This document shows positions 1 to 13,000 of a stretch of DNA of 64,000 nt, piece after piece (position 1 is the first letter of the stretch; each line of letters starts with the position of its first letter). The stretch lies in assembly GCF_910592395.1 (NCBI RefSeq), contig NC_088326.1, forward strand, positions 5,525,001 to 5,589,000. Direction: 5' to 3'. Below the pieces are notes generated by a model that searched no databases, had not been told where the DNA came from, and saw nothing but the letters and a program-made list of their open reading frames with translations. Position numbers and translations under genes: made by a program. The DNA is from Lineus longissimus. Lineage: Eukaryota > Nemertea > Pilidiophora > Heteronemertea > Lineidae.

Positions 1-1366
1 AAGAAATGCGTCCTCGGACAACTGAACCCGTATTATTCTGTAAATATCATTTGCGACTGAATTTTTTTTCACGCCATTTGCCGTGTTTTGATTACATTAT
101 CAGAATGTATGGATAAATTCCATTAAAAATAAAGGTATTGATGGTATCTTGAGTTAACTCTTAACATCATGATTAAGGTCAGGGCATGGCAAAAAGCGAC
201 GAGGAAAACATATCCAATAGGTTGTAATAATTATACCTACATGTATCCAAGTAATTGGGGGATTAAGAAAAGGAAGGTGGACCAAGTTCGTTGTCATACA
301 TTATGTCATATGACATTATGTCTTTTCAGGGTCACATATGAGCAATAATCATTAAAACCGTGATTAAACATACTACATGTTTTTCCTGACACGTAGTAGT
401 AGTTTCACTTCCTAATACTTGTGTGTTAGCGTTGAGAGTTGAAAGAAGCAGTAGGCCATAGGTAGGCCTATAAACATGGCTGAAAAATACAAACAAAGCA
501 ATTAGGCCTTCACCAAAGGATGCAAGCCTTGTCCAACAACTTGTTGCCGGCAAATATTTGTTCTGGCACACGAATAGCAGGGTTTTCCATGTACTGATAG
601 TACGCTTCTCATAGCGGGAAGAAATGCGCAACGCTGCAGCTTGCAGGTAAGAATTAGGGCTTCATGATATTACAGGCATCATAATATGTAGTATCTTTAA
701 CAGAAGGTATGGAGAAATGTGGTAAAATGTAATTCCTGTAATTTCAAGCTTGAATCTGAGTGGGCCTTTAATGAAGAATTAATCGTAAGCTCTGAAAGGC
801 TTATTTTTAGTGCCATCCTAATCATTGGAATATTGCATTTTTCAGTCGCCCTTTTTAACTTTTTTGGTGTAGGCCCTACGTACGTTGCAAACATGTGAAG
901 TTGCAAGTTGTGATGATTGTTCGTGTTGCCAAATGAACAAAATAAAAGAACAGGGTTCTGTACCGATATTTAGTTTTATTTCTCCTGCTTCCGCCAAGTC
1001 AAAGTTGGCGAATTGAGTCCAATTCGAAGAACTGCAATCCACCACTCAGCTTGATTATGCACTCGTCTCTAAGAAATAACGGTTTTTGAACTTTGAAAAG
1101 CCTAAAATGGTTTTTCGGCCAACACATATCAAATATGGAACCCTTGGGCTTTTTCAGCGAAATGAAAAACTCGAGGTTTTATTTGTGGAATTTCAAAATC
1201 AAATAGGGTTTTCTCTTAGGAAACCCTCGCGAAAAACCATCAGGAAGTGCATATCTGTGTAAGCTGAAAAACCTCATCTTACTGTTGCTGTTTTGAGCAA
1301 ACCTAAATGAAGCAGACTCGTACGGTGGCTGAGAACGGACAGCATGTAATTTTATTTTTGCTTCCC
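1..1366. other. Non-coding flank with a dispersed AAAACC/GGTTTTTC repeat
   Basis: No exon with protein-like content or matched splice sites is visible. The part from about 1078 to 1300 belongs to a dispersed family marked by GGTTTTTCGG and CTTTTTCAGCGAA, seen again at 29685-29885 and 31775-31945. Confidence 0.4.
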
Positions 1367-1484
1367 TATCTCGGAATTCCGACTTTTTATCTCGGAATTC
1401 TGACTTTCTATCTGGGAATTCCGACAATTTATCTCGGAATTCTGACTTATATCTCGGAATTCTGACTTTTTATCTCGGAATTCT
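1367..1484. repeat. Tandem repeat, about 21-bp unit, six copies
   Basis: The unit TATCTCGGAATTCTGACTTT recurs with small changes (CCGAC for CTGAC, one TCTGGG). Each unit contains an EcoRI-like GAATTC. On the minus strand it reads as a repeated SEFRDKK-type peptide, which is a by-product of the repeat. Confidence 0.85.
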
Positions 1485-3990
1485 ACGAAACGAAATCGAG
1501 GCTACAACCCATTATAGTGTCGAACACGTCCGTTTTCACCGTACGCTTTCCCGTACACATTTTCACGTAAAAGCATGGTAAGTTTGGTAAAGTTTGGTAT
1601 ATATTTGGGATGAGGAAGAGAGTCGAGTCATTGAGGGGATGTTGGCCTTAGTTTCCGCATCATTCCGTATCGGACATTCTGTTGAGCTAATATATAATAG
1701 ATCTTGCAGGTCGATCCTCAAAGAAAAAGTGCTTATCGTTTCCGAATGATGTTAGCCACGGGCTGTACGATTCATTTTATAGGTCTGTGATGACTTGCTT
1801 GCAGATGGTGTGTTCTATATATCGCTGTTATCCAAAGACTGGATTGTTGTTCTAGCCACCTTTCAAGTTGGCCTAGTTGTCTCACATTTCAGCAAATGAG
1901 AGGTCTGCGGAGCATAAATGCCATTATGTGGTGTAATGCGGCAATCAAAAACAAGATTCGCATTTGAATACAGGCAAACCACAAGACAGTGGGGTTTGAT
2001 CCCACCGAGTCTTTGCTCCCTGTTCCACCCGAAGGATTTGTATATAGTAAAATATTTGCTTTGCTATAACTGACTCTAGCCTCTGACTTAGTTTTAGTGT
2101 TTAGCTCAAGAACAGCAGAAATACGACTTTTTTGGCACCAAATGCCGTTCCCACGGGCAACCCAGAGTTGCCTTAATATCCTATGATTTCAGCGTTTCCG
2201 AACCGTTTCAAAGACACGCCGCGGTCTAATCAGCATGGAAAAGTTTCAGTACATTATAAAATGTGATTTTACGGCGGAAAGCATAGTTATAACGCGAGCA
2301 TTTCACAGCGTCATCCTTTAAGCAAAAGGAAATGATGCCAAGAAGCAATTAGCCGACATGAATTGCTCTTTGATTTGCCATTTGCCATTTTTCATACCGA
2401 ACAATAATCTAATACATCAGAGTGGGCGTATCAGAAACGCCCGATCAGAGTCTTATACCGAGACTACTTCATGCTTATGCTGTTGCAAGGAGGACTGATA
2501 CAGAAATATAAGCGCGGACATCGCTATTACGAACACTCAACTTGTTTTTGAAAAACCAATTAATCTTCTAGAAGGAAAGAGACAGTCTTGTTTCAGACCA
2601 TGTCCTTGCTATCATTAAATGTCTTCTCTTTTAATATAAACATTTTGTTATCGCAAAAAAAGAAACTCGTAGGTGTCATCTCGGTAAATATTATCTCCGT
2701 TGCTCTATATCTGATTCCAGTGAATAAATTGACAACATAAGATCTTATGTTGAAAGAGATGTAGTAAAACAAAAATAAAAAACATGAAAGCAATTTGGAA
2801 ACGAAATTCTGCTTTTTTGTTTGTACGAGGCGAAGTAGTCTGAAGTAGATACCTTGGAGTGTAACGCCCACGACGGAATGACGGCGCAAACAAGGATAAA
2901 AGCAACAAGTGTCCCCTCAACAGTCTGGATATTGTTGTTACAATGCGATGCAAACTTATAACAAAGTCCTTTCCCAGTATAAGACAACTTGAATCATTGA
3001 AGAAACGGTGTAAGCAGCATTAGCTTTTGTCAGCGCTGTTTAGTTTCACAGATCGAGTGGGTGGGCGTTTGGATAGGTACATCTTCATGCTGTCCAAACG
3101 AAAGTACTACAATACACTGTTATGACATTTACTACATTATCTTGAGCTAACAATAATTTTGAAGATCGAATCAGAAAAAGTAGGCAACCAGCTTTCCTTT
3201 GATATTGTCTCACCATAGCCCCTGCTGTCAACAGTGATCGAGAGACAATAATCAAGTTGCCCAAACTAAGTTGACTAGATACCATTGATTTTTATGACGT
3301 TCTGAAGAGACACTTACCTTTTTAGTGAAAAACACAGACGATATATATTCGAAGCTTATGGAAAATTGCCAGAACGCATTCCCTTCGAAACACATTCAGG
3401 ATGTTCAAATTTATTTTGACGGTGCCACTGTATTTATGATAACCAGCGCACATAATCAATTTTTATGTGACACACTTTTGCTTCAGTGATAGTGATATGT
3501 AGTTCTAATTTAAACAAATTTAATCAAACTCACAAACTTATAAACCCTGAAGTATATAGGTAACAGGCCTACATTCGGCATGGTCGTACGGGGAAGTGAC
3601 AAAGACGAGACACCATTCAACAGAAGCATTAAATTACTGTGTATATTGTTATTTCCAGCACTAAAATACCATACCGTTTGTAACCCCTCCCCAGCACTGA
3701 GTCAGTAGCTCAGACTTTTCTTAATGTAAAAAAACCCAAACTCATCATTAGTTTCAAATCTGGATTGAACGTGTATATAAGACAAATCTCACCTTTTAAA
3801 TGGCGCGCTACTGTTGTTGCGCGATCTTTTATTACAGCGAAAACATCTCTAGAAAACACAAGACGTTTGCCATAAACATGATAATCTGTTCGAAGAACTC
3901 ATTGCGCAATCACCTGAATTTCTGTAATTTTTGTGTTCTGTAGGGACTCTAAAATCGAGTGCTTTGCACTAGGATTATAATAAATTCAAA
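1485..3990. other. No gene recognised; upstream flank of exon 1a
   Basis: Nothing with protein-like content or paired splice sites stands out. The last few hundred bases include a GC-richer patch (GGCGCGCTACTG, GCGCGATC near 3800-3830) and should contain the promoter for the exon 1a transcript. No confident core motif is visible. Confidence 0.3.
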
Positions 3991-4053
3991 ATGGCGTCCA
4001 AGAAAAAGAAGACCCCGAGTAATATGACAGAAAAAGATATGAAGAAACGAGCG
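3991..4053 (+). CDS. Calmodulin-like gene, exon 1a (short Lys-rich N-terminus)
   Basis: ATG in a good context (AAAATGG) opens 21 codons beginning [11 protein letters not shown] and ending KKRA, followed directly by the donor GTGAGA in phase 0. The reading frame closes soon after if the donor is ignored (ATT TGA), so splicing is required. Phase 0 is what the microexon at 21937 needs. Eight of the 21 residues are Lys or Arg, which could act as a membrane, nucleic-acid or nuclear-targeting patch (inference). The upstream 200 bp lacks an obvious TATA box near a plausible start site. A non-coding first exon further upstream cannot be excluded. Confidence 0.8.
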
Positions 4054-7000
4054 GTGAGAATAGAAATTTGATATTTGCATGATGTTTTCTAGCAGAGTGT
4101 AGTTTTATCATTTTCTGAGTGGGGTTACAATTGTGATATTTTTGTGATATTCTAACACGTCTTCTCGATTTTGGGAAACAACTAACAGCATCCAGCCAAA
4201 TCCCCCACTGACATTTTGTGACCTGGCAGTGGATTTTTTTCAGTTATGACATTTACTTTCAGGTATGAAAACGTTGGGTATGCTGAAACTCATCAAAAGT
4301 GGGGTTATTAAATTCGCACCCAGGGTGAAATTGCACCTACTCTCGAAATCTTATTTGGGTCAAATCATGAAAATGTCAGCTCATTGTGATCTTTCGACAT
4401 CTTTTACTACAATGATCCAGTTGCAATAGAAGATTGATCATCTATTAAGCTTTAGGGAGAAAAATATAGGATACAGACATATGTCAATTCACCCAACGTT
4501 TGGTCGATGAACCCTGTCTTACTGGACACATTTTATCACGACGATCGCTCGCCCATTCAATAAACGATCTGGAAAATTTAATTACAGTAGAACCCCTCTA
4601 TTAAGGACACCCTCGGTTGACAAGTGCTGTCCTTAATAGAGAGGTGTCCTGATTAGAGAGGTCAAATTGAACGGAAACAACCATTTTGGGACCAAAACTA
4701 GTGTCCTTGATAGAGTGGTATCCGCTAACAGAGGTTCAACTGTCATACACTATCAGTCAATTAACCTTTAAGCACAAAATGGTTGGACGTCATACACGAG
4801 CGGCTTCTTGTTAGCAGTTAGCTAAGACCTGTAAGAGGAAGATATCTGAAATATGAATTTGAAAGATCTTAAAACACATGGCCATGGATAAGCTTCAGAA
4901 GCAGCGATAATAAAATCGTACACAGATTAAATAACTAATGAGCAATAGTTACCTCTTTTACGGGTTGACCATAGGTACCGCCATTTTTGATAGAACTTGA
5001 ATTACTAAAGGAATTAAAACTCTTTCAAAACGAAGTGACTCTCAATTTCAAGGGTGGGAGTTAGTACTTTGTTTTCCAGCTCCCACCCTTGAAATTGGCA
5101 TTCACTTCGTGTATTTAGTCCTGGTGGTACCTATGGTTAACCCTTAATTCTAAATCTCTCTGTAGCCCTTCTCGCTCTCCAGTGCATTTCTGGTATGCTC
5201 TTTTGATGAAACAGCAGACTTTTCTGTGATTTGGTAGGACACATAGTTTTTAACTCGCTCTGCATGTTTTTTACTAAAGATTATGTTAGCTCATTATGAA
5301 ACTTGTTTAAATTGCTAGGTTAGGTACTCTTGGAATCATACGCATAGAGAGAGCTTGCAGTGCACGTATAGACGATTAAACTAATAATGCAATTACATGG
5401 GATGGAACACTACGCCATTTTGAATTGGAAAATACATTGATTGGCTTTTGCCAGAGATTACAGGGAGGTTGAGACAAAGCGATTTATCAAGGATCCTTAA
5501 ACCTATACGGATAAAACTCTGTAGAAAGAGGACGAATTTTTGTGTACATTTCTAGCCGTATACGCAGGGGATCTGTGATAACTCCCTGATCTCAATCTCC
5601 CGTATGTACTTTTGCTGTGGCCGAAACGGATATCGTGGTGAGGCTATATAAGATTTAGAACTTACTTCCAGTTTTCCAAAGAAAAATCAGAATTGTCGCT
5701 CATTAATCAATCTTACCGAATAAGATACCCAAGACATGTGACAATAAAGTACACGTAATGAGTAATTGATCAATTTTTTAATCGAAATACTATGGGGTCT
5801 CGTCAAGATCACATGCGTAGGTGGAGTGGAGCGATACATTTGTCTACACGAGTTTCCAATATGCGGCGTGTAGACTCGTGCATTACATTGGTCATTTTTG
5901 TGAATCTGCAGAACAAGGAACGAGTAGCTACGCACTGGCTACCTTTCGGGAGCTTATACGTGGGGACAGTGTATACAACAGAGACGGTCGTTGATTCATA
6001 ACATCATTTTATCGAATTGAATCTGCAAGTTCATAATAACAATCTAATTAGGTAAATCATGAATGAAACAGACAAGTCATACGGCACATTAACAGTCAGC
6101 TTGTTTTTTCCTTCTGATTCAACATACTCTAATCATTAACGTTTTTTACCTGCATTTCGGAATTCTCGCCCATGTAGAATGTGATACTTAAAGGGACAAC
6201 TTGGGCATGAGATATGTTTGTTTTTCGTACAAAATAGCTTCCAGCAGGACCGCATGATGATTGAAAATCATTGAACTACATGCAATAAACATCAAATTTA
6301 TGAGGCATGTCTGATTCGCCTCGCAACAATGACGAAAATCATTATCAGAAATCAGCATTGGTGTGATACTACAAGTGGCGACGCCTGTTGGCAAGCAGGG
6401 GAATCATCTTTCTCGTCAGGTTCAAGTGTCCAAGTGGTCAAGTGGTCCCTTTAATGTTGGCTGGTATATAACAGGTGTAAGTGATGAGTGGCGAAGATCA
6501 GTATCAGATGGAAGCACTGTGAAAAAGATCACCAAGGAAAATCTAACTGCGGACGTCCGGTACACCAAGGCTCATAAATTGCACATTTCAAGGGGTAGGC
6601 CGTTCGTACTAATTACTGGTGGTCCAGGAAAATAGTATGCAGTTATTCACAATGACGTTGTACAGTTATCATGCATACGAACTTGCTGAAACTTGGTATT
6701 TATTATATTTGTGTAACTGTCTACATAGCGGCATTGTTGAAACTGATATTCAGTGCGTATTTACACAATTCAAAATATTCATATTCAATCACAAATTTCA
6801 AAAAATATTTAACGAACGGTGTGGGCTTTTAATGGTGTACATGGGCCACACTCTTGGCTTTGTGCTTATCTTTGTGCAATGTCAATCAAAATAGGAAATC
6901 ATCGATGTCCGTTGTGAGCAAAATGTCACTATTTTACCAAGGTATATAATACACTCACTTGCTATTCAAATAATTATTTATTTACGGTAATATGCTTTGC

Positions 7001-10000
7001 TATATTTAGCCCTGATTAACTTGTCGGCTGGAGTTAAAAGGGATATTTCAGGGATATTCATAACAGGCGCGTCGAGTAATAAGGGGTTGATTTATTCCAC
7101 ACAAAATACAGTAGAACCTCTCTATCAAGGACACCCTCGGGACTGACAATTTAGTGCTGTCCTTAATAGAGAGGTGTCCTGATTAGAGAGGTTGAATTGA
7201 ATGACGACAACCAATTTGGGACCGAAACTAGTGTCCTTAATAGAGAGGTTGTTCTTAATAGAGAGGTGTCCGTTAAGGGAGGTTCCACTGTAGAAACTAT
7301 TCTCAACGGACACCTTTTCAATGATGTTTATACCTCAGAGTAACCAGCTGATCACCATAAAACACCGTGACGCATGCTTATTGGTTAGGTTTGATAATAC
7401 TAAGCGTTATTTGAGACACCCAGTCCAGTATGGATGAATTAATGTTTGCAATTTATCAATTAGAATGAGTAATAGGCTTATATCATTGAAAAAGTTTATT
7501 TCCCAGCGCAAAATGATCCAGCGATCGAAGGTGAGCAACACGGTAAACATGGGTAAACGGAGCCTTTTTTTCAAAATAATCAGTTAATTTTGAAAAATTG
7601 CGCAGTCTTTTTGGACCAATTAGGTAATTAAAGATAATGAGAATATATTCAGCATTTCGATCGCACAGTCAAGTCATGTTTACAATATTGCCCTTTGTAT
7701 CTCTAATTAGCTCATCCAAATATTTCAGATTAGACTGAACTATATGTAGTAGCAAACTTATTGAGGATATCAAACTCATCCGCGGCTAGGTACGGATCTA
7801 CATTTCCAGGCTTGTAGTACCTCGACATGGTGAAGCCTCGGGTGAATGTTTCTTTGTGTACATTATCCTCATCATATATTCAGTGCACGGAGTGACCGCG
7901 CCTAAAGTCATCAACGAGGCCTTTCAGAAACTGCGTGTCACCTGTTGGTCTGTGTTTGCCTGCAAACATGTGGCCATATTATGCTTTATTACACTTGTCT
8001 GTGGACAGTGAGTTTGTACGTTTAGATAGTTTATGGATTTATGGATTTATAAATTTATATTTTTTGTTGGATTTTCTATCGCCATTGATCCACGGCGTTC
8101 TTCGCATAAGGCCTGATAAAAAACACGGAATATGAGGAGTTATTCTCATATTTAATCAAATCAGATAAAATCAAACACAAAAAGCCCGGTGGCTTCGAGG
8201 GTCGGAGCTAGTGAGGCTGATGATGGCTGGTGGGAGATAAAAAGGGTAAAACACGGACTTAAACTCGCCAAGGCCAAAACATCCCATTACGAGGTTGAAC
8301 CCGGGGAAGGGGAATACCCAACAATGCAATGCACAGCGTGTTAGTACTTATCACCGTACGAAAAAAAAATCATGCTCTAGATTTCTGCCCTAGTTTACTG
8401 TAGACTACCAAGGCTCATTCATACACGGTCATAATTTACACTGTAATAAAAAGGAAAATGTTAAAAAACCTCTAAGATTTCCAATAGAAATACTTCATTC
8501 TCTCTCAAACTGAGTTATTCGCATCAACACTACACACTATGAGATTTTAAAATCAATGTCAGACCAGTCCGTGTTTAATTCATTAGTTCATTTAGACATG
8601 TAGGCCTCCTCCACAAAAGTACAAAACGAAACGGCTAGGGTATGCGTCAATTATAAAGGAAGCTAAAAGCTTAAGGCTAGCTGCTCCCAATAATGAAGGC
8701 CTACCCCGGTCTGGGAGATATCACAACCAGTGCCCCTCCCCCACCACCACCATTACCCCCACCCCACTACCAGCAACAACATCACCAATGGCCACCACCG
8801 AGTCCGTTGTCATGAAGCGGACCTACACAAAGCACGCCTCATCAGCTCATCGTGCAGACGGGTGCTCAAGTTATCTGTCGGACTTCCCTGGGCACTTTGA
8901 CGTCATAGCACTGCAACATATTGACCCACAAACATTACATGATGTCATGCCCAGGTATCGGAAAATAAACAGACTGCAGCTATATTTAGCCCGATCATGT
9001 AATTCAATATGCATAATGTATATACTCACAAGTGTGTATGCGCCACATAAATAACTGATTTTATCAATGTTGTTATGTCACTGCACGAGGCTGGATCGAT
9101 TTCCCAATGTTCCCCGGCCATTTTGTACCCATGTTTGTTGAGGCAGGGATTTACTTGACTTACCGTGGAATGTGCTGACATTTCAGCGGATTGGAGTGGG
9201 ACGCTGCTTCTCGATTCTATCACAGGATATTCCACTGTGTATTCTCGCCTGCCTGTCAATTTCTCTCAGTGTCTTTTTACCACGCATCTTGTACTTTGCC
9301 ATTCTATTCTCGTTGACATTTGCGAGCATGTGTAGTGGTACGCGCCGCATAGATAGATCGCACTGTAGCATATAGTCTGTTTTGGATACTCAGCTGGCTA
9401 CAGGAGTCGACATAGTGTATGCTGAGCTGTGTATTTTCTTGATGGATATCCTGCTCACTGTTCATTTCCTACATGTTATAAGAATGGATGTTGTTACGTG
9501 TTTTATTCTGACATTTCCAAGCATGTGGACGTATAGATAGCTACACAGTACGTTTTGGTAATAATTTCCTTTCATTGGGATATCGAGAAGTGAAGTATTT
9601 TAATTTATTTTCCTTCCGGTATCAGTGGCTGTGATGTGTAACTGGTCGGGACTCTCAACAAAACTCAGGTGTCAGGCAGTGACACACGAGCGGTGCCTAT
9701 TTGGTTAATATACCCCCTCCGTCAGCCACGGCTGTGTATTTGGCAAGGGATATTCTGTGGCTTAGTGTTAAAAATTTACCGAGCTCATAACCAGGTCCAA
9801 GTGGCCAAAGGCACGAGATTCGACTCCGCAATCGACCATCATTTTTCAGGCGAGTCATGATGTATACTAAATCCCCATCCAACGAGTATGGCAACAGATC
9901 TCCCGGCATCCAAGAGTTAGCTTTTCTCAACATTGTAATAGTTAACAGAAGACGGAACATCTCGGACTGCTGATCTTAAAGAGTATATCAATAGATCCCT

Positions 10001-13000
10001 TTCTATGATTCGCTGACAAAACTCATGATCAGTGAGGTGAAATGCTCACACTTTTAATGGCTTCAGCCATCATATCGTTAAGTGAGTATGTACAATTCTT
10101 GCAGTTTACCAAGTTTACTATTGGCCTGACCCATGGCCAGTATCCCGGCATCCGTGGCAGAAGGAGCACTGCTCTGCTCCTAGTCGCTGATTCGGTGGTG
10201 GTAACCTTCCTGGATTGCTGGGTACGGTTCGGCCGACCTGATGAACCATTCATCTCGGGCATCGGTGGATAGATTTTATACTGCAGTACGATTGCACTGC
10301 AAAACCTCGTTCACGCTGAAGCTCTCCCTCCTACCACTTCACGTACCCAAACAACAGTACCGTATGTTGTAGGTGCCGGTTGAAGCAGTGTAACTTCATT
10401 TCAGAACATACAAGAGAAGCACTCTTCGTAGGCAAATGGTCTCGTCATACAATCCATTACGGAGGTAATCATCCGACCCTGACCTTAACGCCATTTCGGC
10501 GTCTTATCAGCCGGCGTCATGATCTAACAAGACGAAGCCGTGGTGAATGTGTGGTGAATGTCTGTCAATTCAATATAATAAACTGAGTCCTGCAGCAACG
10601 GTATTCAAATGATATCCTGCAGCCAGAATTGGTGAATCAGTCTTGTGCGCTTGTCCTCGGCCACCTGGCCTTGTCAAGAGCACGTAAAGATGTTGCTTCT
10701 CCGTACGGAGGGGTCAATTCAATCGCAGGACATATTATGTGTTCTTCAAGCGGAGAACGACAAGCTGCCAAAACGATGCCATTTTGGTGAGCAATTGGTA
10801 CAAGATAAGAATCCACTGGCCCAACCTGCCGGATAGTAGGGTCACCGTCAGCCAATCGTCGCCTTGTCGAGGTCGGGGAGAAAACTAAAAACATTGGGAA
10901 TAGGACCCAACTTTGAAAAGTCTCATTATATATCTCGGATTTGTTCTAGTTTTTTTTGTATCAAAAAGGCTATATGAAATAAACTATTAAATTGTATTAC
11001 CCCCTTCCAGGTTGCCCTTCTTAAAACGCTATTTTCCTCACCAGGACTGATTATCGTAATACCGTAAGTTTATTGTATCTAATGTTTAAAACATTGCGGT
11101 CCACATTATGCTCAGTTGTCTCTTAATGGCCAAAAAGCCAAACAATTAAAAAACGCAACTGCACCCTGCATTCCGTACGACCTGAAGACATACAGGCCTA
11201 CCGTGTCCTCACCACTGGCAAACCACCAAAAACAAAAGTTAACTTCACTGATCGTTTTGTCATCAAACGACCGATTTGGGACAAACGGAAATTTTAATCA
11301 AAATGACCATGTTGTGATGCAGACCGAGGATTACAATATATGGCGCTTTATCATATTGCAGATGACATGACTCCGAGCATTACAGTTGGTTGAGTTATGT
11401 CCCATAGTTGTATAAAATCACAATTATGTCAATGCCTACGTCCATGCCTAATTACATACCCTTGGACTGGATTTGCAACTACAAATATATTGACACGCGC
11501 CTAACTCTCAAAGAGCGAACACAGCATAATAAAGGCTATCAGTTTTGGGGTAACCCTGGGGAACTAGGTTTGTCGAAATATATTGTTTACAGTTCCTCTA
11601 ACACAATGTCAGTTCATTCATAGTCCGTGGACACGAGCCGAATTTGTCGTTAGTAGTGACACGTGCGTCATTCGACTATTGAATCTATTTCTGACATCTG
11701 AACAGCCTCAACAATAACATCCTGGGAAAGCATTGTGCACAAATGATAATGTGCCAGTCGATGTATAAGATACATGCATTGGAGGTCAATGTAAACAGTG
11801 TATGCGGGTGATTGCTTCTTTTCGAGGCAGTTGCGACATGATTTGGCAGTGGAAGGTTCCTTGTCAGTCGGTCGACTTATCTGGATTACACCTCGAGTAA
11901 AATACAAATTCTGGACAACGCATTACTGGATGTGGCAGGTAGTTCTACGTACACCAAACTTATATCTAAATGTGAGAGGTAGTCCTCGTTCAGATAGTTC
12001 GTATTTGGAAGTCCTGCCTTTTCCCAGCTCGTATCTGGATGACAGGAGAGGTGAAAGGTAGTCCTGTGTGCACATCTTCGTATTTGGAAGTCCTGCCTTC
12101 TCCCAGCTTGTATCTGGTTGACAGGAGATGAATGGTAGTCCTGTGTTCACATAATTGGTATTTGGAAGTCCCGCCTTCACTGCACCCAGCTCGTATCTGA
12201 ATGACAGGAGAGAAAAGGTAGTCCTGCGTTCACACAGCTAGATGTGACAGGTACACCTCCCGTAGTCCTGCGTAGACTTAAGTGTGACAGGTAGTCCAGA
12301 GTCCATACACCTCGTACAGTGAATGCAATAAGTAGGCCTGCGTTCAGCTTTTGTGTGTAGCTTGATGCAACAGGTAGCCATGTATTCATGCAGCTTGCAA
12401 CTGCATGTGACACATGCAGCTTGTCACTTGAAACTGGGCGTTTACACAGTTCGTAACTTAATGCAACCTTATGACCGACTTAATGCAACTTACATGCTCG
12501 TAAATGCGTGCAACAAATAGTCAGCATTTTCTCTTTTCTCGCTGGTAACTGGATGCGAGAGGTTACTAAACTGCAGTGTGGTACAGATAAACTGCTGTGT
12601 GATAGCCCCCTTCCCCTCCCCTTCCAACCCTGACGAAGGGCAATTGTCGTAAGGTCATTTGCTACAAAATTAACATCCCGTATATTTCGAGTGTGTATGT
12701 GTTTGAGAGTAGTTTCCTCCGGTGCTGGCATTAAAATTGCCATTACAATGTAATAGGCCTACTGAGTGTCACTTTGTGGCTTTAATGCCGTGGGTGGCAT
12801 CACATCGAACGTTTCAAACGAATACTGGGGATGTTTCATGATTGGCCCGATTTCCATTAACATAGACAACGGAATGCCCCAGGGACATGACCCCTGCATG
12901 AATTCCAAAATACCACGCAGACGACTGAACCAATTATTGCAAGCCGCTTATTATATTCTTGTACACATCATTACGTTTGGGGAAACAAAATTACAAGGCT

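Noticed and set aside
10029-10272. Overlapping 76-77-codon frames on both strands
   Set aside because: No start context, partner exon or family pattern, and mutual overlap makes at least one of them spurious.
11998-12239. CRISPR-like regularly spaced repeat
   Set aside because: There are no unique spacers. The whole ~78-bp unit repeats, and the setting is eukaryotic, so it is a minisatellite.
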